A stretch of 64,000 nt of DNA from NCBI GenBank assembly GCA_033002965.1, contig JAURVB010013997.1:147034-211033 (forward strand), written 5' to 3'. The stretch is from Piper betle. Taxonomy: Eukaryota > Streptophyta > Magnoliopsida > Piperales > Piperaceae. Under the pieces are notes generated by a model. That model was not told the DNA's origin. It ran no database searches and was given only the letters and a program-made list of their open reading frames with translations. The stretch's first letter is position 1, and each line of letters begins with the position of its first letter. Below, piece by piece: positions 1 through 12,646 of the stretch. A program made the translations under genes and the position numbers.

Positions 1-1060
1 TGATATTTTTCGTTATATTCTAGTTAATTAATATTTTATTAGATATGCTTAATTTTGGTATTTCAATGCAAAAAGATGAATAAATTAAGCTTTGGAATTG
101 AATTGTCACGACACTTGGTTACCCAATGGCTACAATTTATAATGTTCAATGGAGTCAAGGAGTTGAAAACTTGAAGGGGCATCATAATTAATTAGACTAT
201 GTCGATTTGTAAACACTCTCTTCGAATTCTTGTATCTCCACTTTTATATAAAGGGGTGGTCATTTATTGTTGATCATATCTTAACTCTTGGTTTAGGAGT
301 TTAGTAGAAGAAATAGTTCTAGTTTTGTAATTCTTTTCTTTCATAATGAAAGCTATTTTCTTTTTTATATTGTTTTCTATTTTTATTATGTAGTAGTCTT
401 TTAATCCGTTCTAGAGAAGAATGGAAAACATGATTTAATTGAATTCATTTCAACCTCTTATTTATTTATTTAATCTGATTGTTTGAGTTATCATGTTCTA
501 AATGCTAAGAATAGATTGATCGCCTATTTCTTAGATCATGAGGTTTAATTAGATTTTGGGAAAAATTAATTAGATTAGTTATTGATAATTCATCATACGA
601 CGAGTCTTTTAACATGTTTGTCATTGTGGTCGGAGATATACAACACCGTATGCGATTGTAAGGCAAATCTTAATGCATTATTTTGTTGATTAATCAATTA
701 TCACTGGGCGGTAAAATTGAGGCAAAATAATAGAAGCATGATGGAGCGAGAGCCACCATGCCATATAATTATCCTAGATCGACAATCCGAGAAAATAAAA
801 GATAAAAGGAAGATTTGATGAAGACTAAATTCATGTTAAGGGAAATTCGACTATAGAACGAGTTTTATCATTTTAACTTTGCTTTTAATTTAAAGTTACT
901 ACTTAGATTTAGTTAAGTCGGTTGTCATTGTTTTATTCTTCATTTTATTTTCTTTAATTAATTTAAGGAAATTCATCTCTCTGTGGGACAATACTCGATT
1001 TTATCATTATATTATTTGTTTCGACCGAGTATACTTACATGTTACTAAAATTATTCGAAC
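1..1060 (+). mobile_element. 3' part of an LTR or leader of a Ty3/gypsy-type retrotransposon, partial
   Basis: No coding sequence is seen. Near its right end the stretch reads CTCTGTGGGACAATACTCGA, followed by an ATCATTATATTATTTG block and CGACCGAGTATACTTAC. A closely similar 'cgtgggaac...atcattatattatttgatcacggttgatacactt' arrangement lies at the end of the better defined LTRs at 2,207-6,701, read on the - strand. The two are therefore related LTR families in opposite orientation. Phrases of this kind are typical of LTR ends in plant Ty3/gypsy elements, which is family knowledge. The left boundary lies outside the window, and no primer-binding site was identified after it. Confidence 0.45.
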
Positions 1061-2206
1061 AGTAGGCCTTGGCAGTTTGATCGACGAGTGCTCTTTGATA
1101 GTTATATTATCAAATTGCTACCAGGTACAACTAGAGCTCCTCCTACAGCTGCTTGGTCGAGCGAACACAATGTCACCATCTCCACATGCCTATTTTCCAT
1201 GATATATGTACTCAAGAACTTGTGGACGAAATTTTCTGAGTTGGGGAGTCTGATACATGGTTCTATTAGAATTTTATTATATTTATATTATTTTAGGGAT
1301 TTATTTGCAATTTTTTGGATTATTATAAGGATATTCTTGGAATTATTTTATCAGGGTTTACCATCACTTATAAACAAGGAGTAGCATTTTATTGCACCTA
1401 AACATCTAATGGATTATTGAATTGGCTGTATACCTCCTTCTGAAGTTTTCTTTTTCCCTCGTACTTCATCTTTTTATTCTTTCATTTCAACTTTGTTTTC
1501 CTTCCCTTCGAAATTCTTTTTTTTGCAATTTAAAATTCCTCTAATTTTCAAATTGCTAGTTATCCCCAATTCTATTGCATATTATATCAACATAGGTCAG
1601 GCTCGTCCAGCCCAAAGAACATCTACCCTTGCGCTCGCATCCTCCTATATGTTTGGGTCTAGGCCAAGCCACATAAAGGGCGAGCTTGGGCCGGTCCATT
1701 CGAAAATTGGGTGGGCCACCCTAGCCCACATGACATCCCTAGCCATAAAAGCCATCAGGTAGTTGACAAGTGTTAGTGAAGACACACTAACATGAGTGAG
1801 AGCTAACTACAAATACTTATCTAGGAGATAATCAAATACCTACAATCCTTTAGGTCATGTAAAGATCATAAGTATAGATAATTAGTAGCGAAAATGATTT
1901 AAAGAATTAAATACAAATAATGAATATGTAAGTAAGACCAAATAGGCAAGGGAGACAATAGAGGGTGTGTGTGGAAAACACTTCAAATTTAATTCTAAAT
2001 TATTATTTGTGTTGGTAAACAAGTCAAACCATACAAGTAGTAGATAGCCTTGGATTTGTAATATCTTAACTTCCATTCGCGACCAAGGTAGAACTTAAGA
2101 AAGTTAAAGAGATGAGCAAACAAGTGTACCATCGAATAAACATAACCACACAATAAAAGAGAATGGAGAGAGGATTTTTCAAAGAGGTTCCCTAATAGGA
2201 ATTTTA
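1061..2206. other. Non-coding stretch with a possible hAT-like MITE end at about 1,590-1,742
   Basis: No gene is recognised. At 1,590-1,742 there is a GC-richer patch rich in CAGGCTCG, GGGCGAGCTTGGGCC and GGGTGGGCCACC words, ending in TGACATCCCTA. Read on the - strand this is TAGGGATGTCA, which resembles the terminal inverted repeats of small plant hAT elements. The opposite end was not found, so this is a fragment at best. The rest is AT-rich and featureless by eye. Confidence 0.25.
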
Positions 2207-3524
2207 TGTAATGGCAAGTGTATCAATCATGATCAAGTAATATAATGATAATTAGATTATTATTCCTACGGAAAATAGTTATTTACTCAACTAGAATTAT
2301 CAAACAAAATTATCTTGAGCAAGAGAAAATAATTTTTTAATGATTTTTATCTATCTAAATTATAATCTAAAATTGCATCTAGAATAAAAATAAAACAAGG
2401 GCTAATCTAAGAATTTAGTTTCTCAAGATGTGAATACTACGCTAAAGAATTGAATCCTCTCAAACCAATTTATTAACAAAATCACTTTAATCATGAAATT
2501 AATTATTACATTTCATCAGATGGTAGAATTTCTATTATATAATTACCCATTTCAGTGCACTAATTAATTAGACTAAATATCCTCAATGTTGGAAACCTAT
2601 TTTAATATTAATAAAAATATTAAACATAACAAAACACAATTCTCATGAAAAAATAGTAATTAAGTTTATATTAATATAATTATTAAGACATTGGTCAAAG
2701 GTTCATCTCCTCTCTATCATATAAAATATACTCAATAAAATAAAAAAATAAAACCTTAAAATAAAGAATACTTGAAGGATTCATAATAATAAAACTAATA
2801 AACCACAAAAGAGATTAAAAAAACTTAATTTGAATCACTCCTTTTTTACTAGTCAATTTCCTCCTTTTAATCTACCTTTGAGAATTTTAAAAACTTTTGA
2901 GAAGAACCTCCAAAGAGAAGACAAAATATGAGAAAAGAATCTTCAATCATTTATGAATAATTCTTTTATATTTAAAAATATTGGATTTAAATCAATTTAA
3001 AAAATTTAGAATTTTCTAATTTTTAATACCGCGTGAAGGCCGTTGGCTCAAAATGCAAATACATCGCCGTGGCGCTCACTTTTTTAACGTCACAAACTTC
3101 TTTAGTATTTTTCCCAAACAGGTCCTATCGTTTTGAAATTAACGGGTTTAGGTGCTTCCACCTTCAAGCTATTAAAACTTATTTTCCATAATGACTGTTT
3201 AGGGACTCTTCAAACAAATGAAAGATTGATTCTTCAAAATCGACAAATGAGGATTTTTCACTATTAAATTAGTGTTTCTTCATTTCCCGGCACTTTCCTC
3301 TGGACGATTTTACTCCAACCTCCTATAAATATTAAACACATATTACAATTAAATTAATATTTTAATATAACCACTAAAACTAAAATTTTGTAAATAAAAA
3401 CTAAAATCACAAAAACTAATTAGAATCATTAAAAACATAATAAAAATACCAAAAAATCTCTAGAACTAAACACTATTAAGAACATAAGAATGAGTAAAAC
3501 ATACCTAAAATAGACAATTATTAC
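2207..3524 (-). repeat. 3' LTR of the gag-only element (shorter copy)
   Basis: It aligns along its whole length with 5,200-6,701, sharing for example 'caagtgtatcaa', the 'cggtagaatttctattatataatt' region and the terminal 'tacctaaaatagacaatta'. Around 2,580-2,610 this copy lacks roughly 0.2 kb that the right copy has at about 5,600-5,840. The two copies differ at many single positions, so the insertion is old. Confidence 0.75.
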
Positions 3525-5199
3525 ACCCCCATACTTAGATTTTTGCTAATCCTTGAGCAAAATAAAATAAAACAAAACAAAACCGGGATAAAACCAAGTA
3601 TGAAAATCTATTCTTCACTTTACACAAATCATCTAACTAATAAAATCATACTTCACTTTACACAAACCAAGTATGAAATTTACTCACTAATAAAACCAAC
3701 ATTAAAATAATGATAAAATCCTAATTCATGTCAATATTATCAAACAAAACAAAACATCTCACACTTGTCATCAGCATTTGACCAAGATTAATTAGTTAGA
3801 TACTTTGTAATAAAATAAAGAGTAAATCCAACCTAACAAACAAATATTTAAAGAAAAAACTTAATCACTAAGAAAATCCAACCTAAAATGAAAAATAAAT
3901 AAATATAAAATTATATAAACGGTAGACTATACTAATAAACCAAAACAACTAAAGTCCTCCACCAAACTCATACTAAGCTGCGTCCTCAATGCTTTAAAAA
4001 ATATAATAAGCATTCAAATATAAAAGAAAAAATAAAAAATAAAAGCTTCCCTTGTAAAGCACAAAATTTTGGGGTTAGAACTTGACAACTCCTCGTCCAT
4101 TTGCATCATCACCAACTTACAAAATAAAAATAAAACTCGAGTGGTGTTTAATTTATAGTCTTCAGCCCGACTACTCATCATACTCAAAAAATTTTCATCT
4201 GCTTCTTATTATGTTTGTACATCCTCCCATCTAACCTAACTTTCAACCTCAAACCTCCATACAGTAGACCATCACTCAGATCATAAGGCTCACGAGTCCT
4301 AGGCTTGAACGTTGGACAGATATTAAGGCAAAAAGAATCAAACCCAATTCTAGGTCCAGGGTCAAAATCTGCCTTCTTATTCGTGCCTTCAAATTTCGAC
4401 TTCACTTATTTATCATCAAACCACTCATCACTCTCACAATTCAGCAAAGAACATATTCCATTGACCAATTTTATTTTTATACCATTCACCTCATCCTCCA
4501 AAACATATGAAGAAAAATCCTGACAATGATCACCTTCAAAATTCTCTTTTAACTCCTCCAACTGTTGCTCATTCGTCTTTTTGAGTTTGTGGCTGTTCTT
4601 CATCTTCAACATGCTCATCTAATTTTTCTTTCCCCTCTACGTTTTCAATCAACTCATCGTCAACCTTCTTGATAAATGCTTCTTTATTTTGTAACCATGC
4701 ATCCTGATTTTGAAAGCTCAATTGAAATTTTTGACATTACATTTCATTTGATTGTATGGCTTTGGTCAAAACATCTTCCGACTCAAAATTTCCTAAACTA
4801 TCTTCAAATCCATGTAGGTGATTGCACATTTCCTTGGTTCCATAAACAATTAGCATAGTCACGTCCTCCAGTGTCATAAATATAGATATGTGAATTTCCC
4901 CTATCAAAATTTGAAAACAAATCAATTTGTTCACAAATAGAAATATTGGATAAGAAGTTATTGGATCGGCATTCATGATTCGAGTGACTTCCTTGACAAA
5001 AATCACAAAAATAGTCTGTAATGGAAAGAAAAATCATCCATCTTCTTAATTTAGCACCTTCACTCCTATATAAATAAATAAATAAATATTAGCTACTATA
5101 CAAATATAAATACAACTCCTAAGATAACAAGTCTAAAAATTCTAATTGAAAAATAACATATTTCCTGAGAACAACACAAGAAACTTGATACAATTTTTT
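3525..5199 (-). pseudogene. Degraded gag interior of the LTR element
   Basis: On the - strand the interior keeps short open stretches broken by stops and frame changes. Around 5,037-4,990 a CDFCQGSHSNHEC motif resembles the CxxCxGxHxxxxC finger of gag proteins of plant Athila/Tat-type gypsy elements. Downstream, around 4,770-4,620, comes a Q/N/K/E-rich stretch like the gag C-terminal helix, then an acidic segment (4,618-4,406) and a basic tail (4,405-4,184). No protease DSGA motif and no RT YxDD box is present. The assignment rests on motif order and position between the LTRs. Confidence 0.5.
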
Positions 5200-6701
5200 T
5201 GTAATGACAAGTGTATCAACCGTGATCAAATAATATAATGATAAGTAGAGCATCGTTCCCACGGAGGATAGTTATTTACTCAATTAGAATTATCAAACAA
5301 AATTATTTAGAGCAAGAGAAAATTATTTTTTATGATTTTTATCTAACTAAAATATAATATAAAATTAAATCTATAATAAAAACACAGATAAAAATGAAAC
5401 AAGGCCCAATCTACAAATTTAGTTTCTCAAGATCCGAATACTATGCTAAAGAATTAAATCCCCTTAAACCAATTTATTGACAAAATAATTTTAATCATGG
5501 AATTAATTATTACACTTTATCTGACGGTAGAATTTCTATTATATAATTTACCTATTTTGGTGTACTAATTAACTATATTAAATCTCCTCAACATTGGATG
5601 ACCTTTTGGTACACTACCCTTTATTAATTTAATTTAATATGTATTAAGCTTCATGAATATCTTACTATTAGAGTCAACTTTCGGTGCCACGGTGTATACG
5701 GACCCTATAAACTTCTTATTACTCCTAATCAAGACACTTATATTCAATTTATAGATGCATCTTATAGATCCACACAGTTAGAGTATCATTAATTTATTAT
5801 TCAATTAATTATTTAAAACACAGCTTCTCTACGATACCTCATTATGATTCAACAATTAACCAAATAAATAAAAACATTAAACATAACAAAGTGCAACTCT
5901 CGTGAAAAAAATAATAATTAAATTCCAATCAATATAACTATTAAGTCATTGGTCTAAAGTTCATCTCCTCTTTTGCACAATAAAATCTACTCCATAAAAT
6001 AAAAAAATAAAACAATAGAATAATAAATACTTGAACAATTCTAAATAATAGAATCAATAAAAACACAAAGAAGATAAGGAAATAAAATCTTTTTGAGTCG
6101 CTACTTTGAATCGTCAATCTTCACCTTTTAATCTGCCTTTGAAAAATCTAAAAACTTCAAGAAGAGCTTCTAAAAGAGAAAGAAAAGAAAAGGATCCCCA
6201 ATTTCAGGGTTAAATAACTCTTTTATATTTAGAAGTACGGGAGTTTTCCTCAGTCACCTTTCGCATCTCAAACTTCTTTACTATTTTTCCCAAAATAGGT
6301 GCACTTTTCTGAAATAGATGGATGCAGGTGCTTTCATTTTCAAGCCCTTTAAGACTTGTTTTGATCAATGACCGTTTACGGACTCTTTAAGCAATTTAAA
6401 GATTGATTCTTCAAAATTGACAAATGAGGGATTTCCTCTATTAAATTAGTTTTTCTCCGTTTCCCTCGCACTTTCCTCTTCACTACTCTTCTCCAATATC
6501 CTATAAATATTAAACAAATATTAAAATTAAATTAATATCCTAATATAATGCTAAAACTAAAATTTTGTAAATAAAAACTAAAATCATCAAAACTAATAAA
6601 AATCACTAAAAATACAATAAAAATACCAAAAAATCTCAAGAATAAAACATTATTAAGAACATAAAGAACGGGTAATATATACCTAAAATAGACAATTATC
6701 A
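5200..6701 (-). repeat. 5' LTR of the gag-only element (longer copy)
   Basis: This is a direct repeat of 2,207-3,524. On the - strand it ends CATTACA at 5,200, followed by a run of A and then TTGTATCAAGTTTCTTGTG. That is where a primer-binding site should lie. It only loosely resembles the TGGTATCAGAGC initiator-Met type, so the priming tRNA is uncertain. Confidence 0.7.
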
Positions 6702-9700
6702 TTCCCAACGGGTACATCCTCCTCTCTTTTAGGTCACTAAGCCCTTTGGTGAGTATATCTTTTGTAGCTCCAATAGGCAAGTACTTGTATCCTTATAAGC
6801 ATCTAAGCTAAGACTCCTTCGCAAGCACTCGACACTTGTATCTTTACAAGCAACCAAGCTATAACTCTTTCACGATCACTCCACAAGTGCCTAGGAAACT
6901 TGTACTCTAAACAACTTTGAAGCCTTCAATAAGCCTTCCTCTACAAGCATACAAACAATCATGTTAGGACTCCTTATAAGTACTCCACGAGTGCAAGGGA
7001 AACTTGCACTCTAAATTGTTCCGAAATTCACCGAACTTCCAAACTCCTTGATCAGTTTTCAAAGTTCCTTCCAAAGACCCCTTCAGAAGTTGAATGTGCG
7101 ACTAAATGCAAGCCAAACTTTGACTTCATCTTCAAACTACTCTCTTCATCAGCTAAATGTTTGAACACTTTTCTTCTTGGCTACACTTCCATGTTTTGGT
7201 TGCCGAATGTTTGATTGAATGTTGGCCTAGCTATTGAACACTTCAACACTTTTCTTCTTTTGTTGGTGTGATTTTTCTTTTGGTTGCTTGGTTTTCTTAG
7301 CTCACACTTAGTGAGTCTAAGCAATGTTGTCTCATCAAAACAATATTCAACAGGCAAGCTAGCTGAGAGGGCACTGTAGGGCCCAATCAGGAGCAGCTCG
7401 TGGCGAGGGTAGGGCACAAGGGTAACACCTATATTTAAAAAGGGGGATGCAATATCTTCAAAAGAAAAAAGGGCAAGATTGCTCCCATCCTGTGTTTGAA
7501 ACTTTTTTTACTTGTGTCCCCACATTTGCTATAAAACCCGAGCTTTTCGCTAGACAATTATAGTTTCAATTTGGTCTTGGCGCGGCCCTTTTCGTTGCAT
7601 GCGATGTATGTTGTGGTATGTGCAAGTTACGACTTTAATCTCTGGTTGTGCTCGGTGCCATCCGGTTAGACAATACACTGTCTTAGCTTTTATTTTTGTT
7701 TTATTGAATCGATTCTAGATAAGTTTAGGACTATGTTTCTTGTGAGTCTAGATTACTTTCTATGGGACCCACGCTATAGTTCCCAAGGTTGCCCCGACCA
7801 CTTTAAGGTGAAAACTCTAAGTTTTAGAGTTTTGGGTCAACCCATACCTCATTAGGTATAACACCCATACCTCTTTAGGTATGACATTTACCTATGAACT
7901 CACCAAATCATACCTTGGAGGTTGGAAGCTTTCCCTTTTTTAAAAAATCCACCCTTTCCTTCTCCTTTTTCATTCTTTTCCTCATCTTCTCCAACCCTCC
8001 TCCCTCTCCTTAGTCACTCATCTTCTTTCCTTGACCCTTTTTAGCTCTCTTCAAGTTCTCCAAGCCTAGCCAAGGATTAAGATTGTAGGTTTTGGGTTGG
8101 GAAGTCCCAAGAGACCTCCCCTTGGTTTGTTGGAGGTAAGCCCTTCTCCTCTCCTTACTTGTTGTGTGTGTTTGGTGCTAGATCTACCTAGGTTGCTATA
8201 TTTTTGCTTTTTTGTATTATTTGCTCCTTGTAGAGGATCGAGTTATTCATAAATAGGTTGTATTTTCATAATTTTTTCATATGTAAATTAATTGTAACAT
8301 ATTTTTAAATGCTCAGTGGCCACTGTTTTGCACAAATTTGGTAGAAAATTTATAAGTCATGTTCTAGAAGGACTTTTTCATTTTGGTTTACTTTTTTGTG
8401 TTCATGACATCAAGATCTACAACTTTGATGTTCATCTCTTTGTTTGATTGTCTTGTATGATGTAATAGAGGTGCAAAACATAGCAGAATGTGGTAGATTC
8501 AGGGTACAACCTGGTCGCACATTTCCACAATTTTTACACCTTGATGATGGTTATTGAAGATGTCCACATTGTGCATGATTGTTAATTTGCGTGTGGGCTT
8601 ATTCATGTGAAATTTTCACACTAAGATAACCACTTAAAAAGAATGTTCAAAACCCCTAATTTTTTGGTGCATATATTGTGATGTCTATATGCCTTGCCAT
8701 GCTCTGAGTTTGTAATTCCTTGTGAGGTAATTACAAGAGGTTAATAAAATATAAAAAATATTTTTGTTCTCATTAATTGTCTACTAGAAATCTGTAAGTT
8801 TTGGTTTAATTTGGAAATCATTTAAGTGACTAGTTTGATTGGTTATCCATGGTGTAGAGGAAAACAGGGTGAAACCCTTGTTTCCTAACTCTAGATATAA
8901 AATCAGGAAACCTAGAAAAATGGTGATGAAATAGTACAAAATTTCTCTCACATTTTAGGTTATGTCCCTATAATACTACATTAAAATTTGGGAGCATTTA
9001 GCTTGGTAGATCTTACGTTAGAATTTTCCAAATCCTAATAGGTCTACCTAGCTCTACAAATAACCTAGCCATAGAAATAACATAGCCAACACCTCCCATT
9101 TTCGAGTTCAGTTAGGCTCAAATACTTGGTGTTTGGACTTCAAAGCTTATTGCATTGTTTTGGATATCACTACCCACTTACTCAAGCCCATTAGAAGTCT
9201 CCAAGCCTATATATAGTTAAATTGGAGCGCGGCTAGGAACACTGTTCCTAGCAACTTAGCCCAACTTTGATAGGCCTTGTTTACCATGTTGGCCCATGGG
9301 CTAGGACATGGTAATTTTTACACTAACCCCATTTAAGTGTCAGGCCTACTTGTTTGAATTTTAACCCATTTAGACACCATTTAGACTGTCAAAAAGTGGT
9401 CAGTTAAGTCTGTTTGATGAAACCCTAAGTATGAGACTTTTCACTAAGAGTGCTTATAACACCAAACACTAATTAAGGTTACTAAATGAGGTTTAACACT
9501 CCATTAAGTAAAATAATTAAGTTAAGTGAGTTTTTTGATTAGTGAATATAAGGTGTTGCCACATTTTGTGTGCCGATGAGATCTGATCGTGATACGGGTT
9601 TCATCTCTTTACTAATGTATGCGGAGTGAGTTTGTCGACTTAAGACGATGAGCTTGACTCATCTAAGTCTACATGACTCTTCTGCTTTATCTTTGTTTGG

Positions 9701-11560
9701 CTCCATGAGATGAAGTTTTCACCGAGTCTTAGAAATAAGATGACGTCAACTACGTTTTATCAAATCCCTCTGATACCAGGTCATTTAGGTTAATTTTTTT
9801 GCAGTTTAATAAAACTTAAAGGATGAGATCCTTTGATGATTTTCAAACAGAAAGATTCAGCAAACTCATGATATAAGCTCCTACCTAAGCCTACTATATA
9901 AGTATACTCAAATTTTTATGAATTACATTAGTACTCATTTACACCTTAAAGTAGAGCAATGTAAGTATGATACAACAAATGTAATGCATTTTTCAAAATT
10001 GTGGCACTACCATTGTTCCAAGCTACTTAAGCACCATGGAAGATGATATATAAAGGATGTGAGGGCATAAGGGTGAGTAACTATGAAGTTGTTGAGTGAT
10101 CTAGTATTTTTTATGATATTTAACCGTGTCTACCCAAACTTATTCCCTTGTAATGTATTCTGAAAGTTTTATGAATTCTCGTGAGGATTAAGATAGTCAT
10201 TCGTTAGTATTATTTATCAGTAGTTATTTTTAGACCAGTAATCAATTAAAAATTTTCCTATATGTATCTAGGTATTTATTTATATATATGACTGACGAAA
10301 GTGTATAGATCGAGAAGCTCATAGCGAGGGATGGTACGATGTGTACGTACCTTGCTAAGTATTGTATCAGATCTATGTATTGGGTTATATGACATATATA
10401 TTTCGGGATTTTGGGAATTATATATTTTGGGAGCTATGGGTTATATGATTTATGTGGGCGAGTTCTCTAAATCCTGTATGTTGTGATGGACATGTTGCCT
10501 ATGATGTGTGCTTTATTGATTTATTTTATTATTATCATGTAGGGTGTTAACTTTAGAGCACTTTAACGATTGTTTGCAGGGTGCGTAAGTCTTAAAGTCC
10601 TAGAACATGTCGATGAGCAAGTTAGGTATGTGAAACATATTTGCATGCAGTTGTGTGTGTGCGATAGAGGAACGTAGATTGGAGGAACTTATGGTTCATA
10701 CTGCTTAAAGGGTTCACATGAAGAGTGAGTGTTAGGGTATGATACCCTGGCACGCGATGATATCCTATGTATTTAATTCTTATTTGCAGGGTATGTGGAG
10801 CAGGTAACCATGACTCAATGTTTATCTTATTGCAAGATTAGCATCATTTATGAATAAGTTACTCAACTCAAAGGTTAAAACTAAGTATAAGAATAGGATT
10901 ATGTATGAAAAGTTCAACCTCTTAGTTGTATTGGAGGTGTTGCCTTCATGTACCTCAGAGAGATTATTGCATTTGTAAAGTAATCCTCTTAGTTATACAA
11001 AAGTGTTATCTCTCTTGTAACTCGAATTGCTCATATTAAGACCTTTAGGAGTAGGAGTATTCTTAAGGTAGTATGATCAGCACGAATTGTGTATGTAAGC
11101 ACTGTAAGGTTACCATCTTAAGCTTCCTTGAGGGTTGAGATCTGCTTTTGTAAAGTTAGGACACTAGTAGTTCAACAAATAGTTTTCCGAATTATAATAT
11201 CAAAATTCAATCCGTTCTTTGGGCCAAATTGGGGTGATGCACAATTTTTGTGTTGAGATAACTAAATGCTAATGTGAACACCTCATTACAATAAGTATAC
11301 AGAGGTCAATTGACCTAAAGTAGGCGCCAAGTTTAGCATTGTCAATGCTAAGGCATAATTTATTGATTTTTAGTGGAAGAAGGTTAAAATTTATTAATTT
11401 TGGTTGCAATGGCCTAGTTTCAATAGTTGAGTATGATTAACAAGTTTAGAGAAATGTGCAAGAGAAGAATAAGAAAATGGAGTCTCAACTCTTTCTTGAA
11501 AATCTGCTTGGACAAAAAAAGAAAATGAAAAGTCTTTTTGAAAATCTTTATAACTAATTA
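6702..11560. other. Intergenic repetitive DNA, no gene recognised
   Basis: About 4.9 kb without a recognisable coding region or conserved motif. At 6,780-7,020 phrases such as 'cttgtatcc(t/t)tataagca(t/a)c(t/c)aagct' and 'cactccac(a/g)agtgc' recur at irregular spacing. A pyrimidine-rich block with a GGAGGTAAG at about 7,960-8,170 resembles leader regions of plant LTR elements. No LTR pair, primer site or polyprotein was found, so that remains a guess. The rest is AT-rich. Confidence 0.4.
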
Positions 11561-12479
11561 GGAAATTGGTTCCTCAACAACAATGCATTGACATTGGCCC
11601 TAAGGCCATAGCCACTTGCCGATTTATCGGTGTTGAAGTAAAAAGTGTTTTAGGGTTTTCAAAGCTCATCCACGGAAACCTCGCTCAAAGGATATTGGAG
11701 GATGAAAAACTAAATTTCACAAAGAGATATTGCTTATGTATAGTCGTAGAAGACAAGGCGAGTTTATGCGATTTTACTCAACTTAAGCTTGATATTCAAG
11801 CAAGTCGAGCCCAGTTCAGCTCATATATAAGACCAAGCCAAGCCGATCCATAAAATTAGCTCAAATCATCTTGGTGGGAAGCTTGGGCTCACATTTGAAA
11901 AGAACTATTGAGAGCCCAGGATAGGCTCTCACAATGGCTCTTAGTTGCCAACAGCTTTTGAAGACACCCCGTTGTCCAACAAAAAAACCATAAATAACTT
12001 TCAGAGCCCCTCCAAACCTAATGTGATGGACAAGATTAATGTTTCGTATAATTGTATGTAAATATGAGGTGCCAATGTATTAGAGATGTAGTTACATCAC
12101 TGTGTGAATATAGGTGCCAATGTAATAGAGATCTAATTATATCACCATGATATAATTTTATCCTTTTATAATTTTTTCATAAATAAATATTTAATTTTAT
12201 TAATTTTTAATCCTTATTTAATTTATTTTCTTTTAAAAATTCGAGCCATGACGACTTGAACTCAACTTCAGTTGGCTGAGCCATTGAGCTGAGTCGAGCT
12301 CATATTTTACCCTCACAATTTGAACTCGGCTATTAAGGCTTTGAGCTGAGGAGCCTAAGGCTCGACAAAAAATGGGTTCGGCTTGTCTCATCTGCCCAGT
12401 AGAAACCTCAGGGAAAAAATTTATAAAGGATATAAATAACTCAATACAGAAATGACAAAAGACTAATAAAACTAAACTG
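11561..12479. other. Upstream flank of the transporter gene; short open frame of unknown meaning
   Basis: A 95-codon open frame on the + strand (11,566-11,853) has no recognised domain and no supporting context, and I do not call it a gene. The parts at about 11,810-11,930 and 12,240-12,380 are rich in GAGCTGAGTCGAGCTC-like words. Similar words occur inside small hAT-type elements elsewhere in the window (59.9-60.35 kb). A decayed MITE is possible, but no terminal repeats could be matched. Confidence 0.3.
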
Positions 12480-12646
12480 AGCAGGAAAGAGCTTGAATAC
12501 CAAAACCCCTGAAGTGGGGTTCTGCAGCGCTAAGAATTTCCCCATCCCAGATTCTTCTCTTCCCTCCTTCCTTTAAAGAATTGCCCCCCATCCAAAACCC
12601 TAGCACCTCCACTCCTTAAACACCATTTCCATGGCCGCCCCATAGC
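12480..12646 (+). promoter_or_regulatory. Proximal promoter / 5' UTR of the MTPC4-like gene
   Basis: A CT-rich leader (TCTTCTCTTCCCTCCTTCC around 12,553) sits directly upstream of the chosen ATG at 12,647, a common layout for plant 5' UTRs. No clear TATA box position can be fixed. The first in-frame ATG after the leader opens an Arg/Leu/Pro-rich N-terminus, which is why it was taken as the start. Confidence 0.35.

Larger units (their letters stand above)
2207..6701 (-). mobile_element. Gag-only (non-autonomous) LTR retrotransposon
   Basis: Two direct repeats of about 1.3 and 1.5 kb (2,207-3,524 and 5,200-6,701) enclose a 1.7-kb interior. Read on the - strand the LTR begins TGTAAT (TGATAAT in the right copy) and ends ATTACA, which is the expected TG...CA with short inverted ends. 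Just upstream of the 3' LTR on that strand is an AAGTATGGGGG tract. It is preceded by the 'TTGCTCAAGGATTAGCAAAA' phrase common in plant gypsy elements, and it serves as a polypurine tract. The interior encodes only degraded gag-like peptides; no protease, RT or integrase is visible. The flanking 5-mers (tttta and ttccc) do not match, so no target duplication can be shown. Confidence 0.75.

Noticed and set aside
11566..11853. 95-codon open frame upstream of MTPC4
   Set aside because: No recognisable domain or homologue, in repeat-like surroundings; kept only as a note.
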